Origin: CAKVLS01 sp045605365
GTDB taxonomy: Bacteria > Bacillota > Clostridia > Christensenellales > UBA1242
Assembly (NCBI GenBank): GCA_045605365.1
Contig: JAZUPV010000035.1
Span: forward strand, 1 to 14,563
Direction of reading: 5' to 3'
Length of the DNA stretch: 14,563 bases
The notes under the pieces were generated by a model, which saw only the letters and a program-made list of their open reading frames with translations, searched no databases and was not told the origin of the DNA. Positions 12,642 through 14,563 of this stretch are shown one piece after another (position 1 is the first letter of the stretch; every line of letters starts with the position of its first letter). The translations under genes were made by a program, and so were the position numbers.

Positions 12642-13691
12642 ATGATAAATTATGAAGAATATATAACATCAAGAGTAGCAAGTCAAGAAAAACTTGAAAG
12701 CTTAGAAAGTATACTTGGCGAAACAATCCCTAGAGATTTATTACAAAAGGCGATTGAAGAAGGTAGAGCAGAAGAGTTTATGAGACCATACTACTGCAGA
12801 GAATTGCAACAAAGTATGACTAAAATTAACATTGATGATGCTCAAAAACAAGATGGTGTAGATGTGATTACCTTTAGTGGAGAAAGTTTTTCGATACTTG
12901 TCAGTGCTTTGGGTGCATACAATCATGGAGATGAAGTGGATTTTAGACCTAAAAAAGACGGGTCAAAAACTTTGGCAACATCTTTAATCACTGATGAGTT
13001 TATGGGGCACTATTCTCGTCAAGATCAAGATTTAGTTTTGTTGGGTTATACACAAATACCTGACGAAAGCCTATATCTTTGTGGACCGCAAGATTTATGT
13101 TCTATAACAGATGATGGTACATATCAAAGAAGAGAAAGGTTGATGGGTGTAAACTATATGCCCACTAGGCAAATGGCAAGACAAACAAGCTCTACATACA
13201 ATGAATATGCTATGCTGAGAACAAATCCGCAAGGTGAAGATATTTTGCCTACATGTGTTGTATCTTTTGACAGTGAAATTGATGAAAAAAGTAGAGAATT
13301 TGCAAAAAAACACAATTTGCCTGTTGTTGTTATTGATTGGGAAGAATATAGAAAGATTCAACTACAAAAGATATTAGATTTTGAGAAAAAAGAAAACCCA
13401 ACCCCTGAAGAGTTTGAATCTTATTTGTATGGTGTTACAGCTTTTTGTATTGAAGAATGTTGTTATGATCTTTCAAAAAGAGATGTGTCTTGGCAAGATT
13501 GTTTTGATAATATTAAAGAAAGATTTGATTTAATTCAGTCAAAACTTAGTATTGATGGCGATAGTCCATACAAGACAGTTTGTGATGATTTTATGAGTTT
13601 TCAACGTAGTACAAGAAATGACGCTATGGGTAGAATATTTGTAAAAGATATTTTTAAAGAAAAATCTCACGAAGAAGTAATTACAATGTAA
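12642..13691 (+). CDS. Uncharacterised 349-aa soluble protein
   Basis: I cannot assign a named family. The protein has no signal peptide or membrane helix. It looks two-part. An N-terminal helical stretch (1-65) leads into a central domain (about 74-235): VITFSGESFSILVSAL (75-90), KDGSKTLATSLITDE (105-119), LVLLGYTQIP (131-140), STYNEYAMLR (184-193), and ILPTCVVSFDSEIDEKS (201-217) running into AKKHNLPVVVIDWEEY (221-236). This strand-turn pattern recalls a recurrent domain in hypothetical proteins of Firmicutes, sometimes near effector-like genes; this is memory of a pattern, not a verified match. The C-terminal part (240-349) is helical, with Cys at 269, 273, 274, 287 and 314. The ATG follows TTGGAG with nine-base spacing. 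It stands alone between a terminator and a promoter region. No catalytic motif is evident. Confidence 0.8.
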   Translation: MINYEEYITSRVASQEKLESLESILGETIPRDLLQKAIEEGRAEEFMRPYYCRELQQSMTKINIDDAQKQDGVDVITFSGESFSILVSALGAYNHGDEVDFRPKKDGSKTLATSLITDEFMGHYSRQDQDLVLLGYTQIPDESLYLCGPQDLCSITDDGTYQRRERLMGVNYMPTRQMARQTSSTYNEYAMLRTNPQGEDILPTCVVSFDSEIDEKSREFAKKHNLPVVVIDWEEYRKIQLQKILDFEKKENPTPEEFESYLYGVTAFCIEECCYDLSKRDVSWQDCFDNIKERFDLIQSKLSIDGDSPYKTVCDDFMSFQRSTRNDAMGRIFVKDIFKEKSHEEVITM

Positions 13692-13847
13692 TATATTTTT
13701 ATATTAAAATTATATTGGTAGGGGTGACCATTATAATAGAGTTGCTTTATGTAATTAATGTCGTGGTATTGATTATTTTGTGAATAATAATAAATATTGA
13801 CCAATAAAGCGAAAAATATCGATTAGATAGGTAGATATGTTATTTTA

Positions 13848-13876
13848 TTGTAACAAAAATTTTAATTATATATAAT
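13848..13876 (+). promoter_or_regulatory. Sigma-A-type promoter of the zinc-ribbon protein gene
   Basis: TTGTAA (13848-13853) and a perfect TATAAT (13871-13876) are separated by 17 bases. AGGGGGA follows at 13891-13897, seven bases or so before the ATG at 13904. The 212-base gap after the previous gene holds no clear terminator. Confidence 0.6.
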
Positions 13877-13903
13877 AAAATTAATAAGACAGGGGGATTT
13901 TTA

Positions 13904-14563
13904 ATGGAAGTAAAACAAATAGATTGCAAAAATTGTGGTGCCACACTTGATGTTGAAATTGGTAGACCAAAGGGATTCTGTCAGTTTTGTGGCAGTCAAT
14001 ATATTTTAGAAGTAGACGATCCTAACAAAGGTGTTGATATTGTTGCCTTATATGAACAAGCGACAAAAGCTGAAAGAAGCCGTATGTATGACGAAGTCGT
14101 TAAGTTATATGATAAAATTTTAGCAGTTAACCCTGCTTTTGAACCTGCGTTAATAGGAAAAGCTTTTGCAACATTGGTTGACCTTCAAGATGGAGCAGGC
14201 AATATTGAATATTTTAAGACATTGTTTAATAAAGCCGTTGAACAAGCAGAAAAGGCATTGGATAAACAAACAGTTCATATAATCGTTTTGGACAAAGTGT
14301 GGTCAATCAAACATTTCTTACTAGAACTTAATAGAAAAAATTTGCACACTAATCCTATTACATATATTAATGTGTTTGTATTGGTCAACGATATACAAAT
14401 GTTTGTCAATGAGTATGCTACTAAGGTTTCTTTTGAAAATCCTCACGATACATACAAAACCAACTATCTTCAATTAAAAAAAGATATTGTTGATTTTGGT
14501 GAAATTATACTTAATTTGATAAAAAGCTTTGGTAGAAAAGCGCCTTATAGATGGTCTCAAAAA
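13904..14563 (+). CDS. Zinc-ribbon and TPR-like protein, 3' end outside the window
   Basis: The frame is open from the ATG to the last base, giving 220 residues without a stop, so the gene is partial. The N-terminus is a zinc ribbon: CKNCG with Cys8 and Cys11, then CQFCG with Cys26 and Cys29 (CxxC, 14 residues, CxxC). After a short linker, residues of about 47-90 resemble a tetratricopeptide unit: ALYEQATKAE, then YDEVVKLYDKIL, then NPAFEPALIGKA. The rest is helical with no membrane segment visible so far. Proteins of this build occur widely in Firmicutes as hypothetical proteins; the zinc ribbon would stabilise the fold or bind nucleic acid or protein, and the TPR-like part would mediate binding. 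The start is supported by AGGGGGA and an upstream promoter. The missing C-terminus could carry the deciding domain. Confidence 0.8.
   Translation, partial: MEVKQIDCKNCGATLDVEIGRPKGFCQFCGSQYILEVDDPNKGVDIVALYEQATKAERSRMYDEVVKLYDKILAVNPAFEPALIGKAFATLVDLQDGAGNIEYFKTLFNKAVEQAEKALDKQTVHIIVLDKVWSIKHFLLELNRKNLHTNPITYINVFVLVNDIQMFVNEYATKVSFENPHDTYKTNYLQLKKDIVDFGEIILNLIKSFGRKAPYRWSQK

Noticed and set aside
12000..14563. Mobile element or phage segment after ftsW
   Set aside because: No integrase, transposase, terminal inverted repeat, attachment-like duplication or tRNA was seen; only the unrecognised nature of the genes suggests it.

Overview
The window is AT-rich DNA from a Gram-positive-type bacterium, most likely a member of the Firmicutes in or near the Clostridia. 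The evidence is a complete run of division and cell-wall (dcw) genes in Firmicutes-like order, strong GGAGG-type ribosome binding sites, TTG/GTG starts, U-tract terminators, a MurE with the DNPR signature of meso-diaminopimelate-adding enzymes, and a SpoVD/PbpB-type penicillin-binding protein with one C-terminal PASTA domain. I cannot name a genus. All genes I accept lie on the + strand.

Layout. (1) 71-721: a Cys-containing protein I do not recognise by name, with its own terminator. (2) 899-2710: a tight three-gene unit of a calcineurin-type metallophosphoesterase, a small RBBP9/YdeN-like alpha/beta hydrolase and a type 1 (Nudix) isopentenyl-diphosphate isomerase, closed by a terminator. (3) 2711-3002: a 292-base regulatory region with a 14-bp perfect inverted repeat, scattered GTGGT units, and a 10-bp-period repeat array (probable MraZ operator) overlapping the -35 element of a good sigma-A-like promoter. 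(4) 3003-11975: mraZ, rsmH, an FtsL-like gene, spoVD/pbpB, murE, mraY, murD, ftsW, with junctions from 11-bp overlaps to 19-bp gaps, except a 105-bp gap before murE. A strong terminator follows ftsW directly. murF, murG, murC, ftsQ and ftsZ, often part of such clusters, are absent here. (5) 12000-14563: an accessory stretch of two unrecognised soluble proteins (141 and 349 aa), each with its own regulatory signals, and the start of a zinc-ribbon plus TPR-like protein that runs off the window.

How the genes fit together. MraZ probably controls its own operon through the repeat array. RsmH methylates 16S rRNA. MurE and MurD add amino acids to the UDP-MurNAc precursor, and MraY transfers the finished precursor to undecaprenyl phosphate. 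FtsW (glycan polymerase) and the PBP (transpeptidase) form the septal synthase pair, probably with the FtsL-like protein. Idi, just upstream, acts in isoprenoid synthesis, which supplies the undecaprenyl carrier used by MraY; that link is metabolic inference, not shown regulation.

No gene-free stretch exceeds 300 bases. I saw no tRNA, rRNA, CRISPR array, transposase or phage gene. The window is mostly an ordinary dcw locus. The parts most worth following up are the mraZ operator region, the FtsL/PBP junction, and the unrecognised genes at the two ends.
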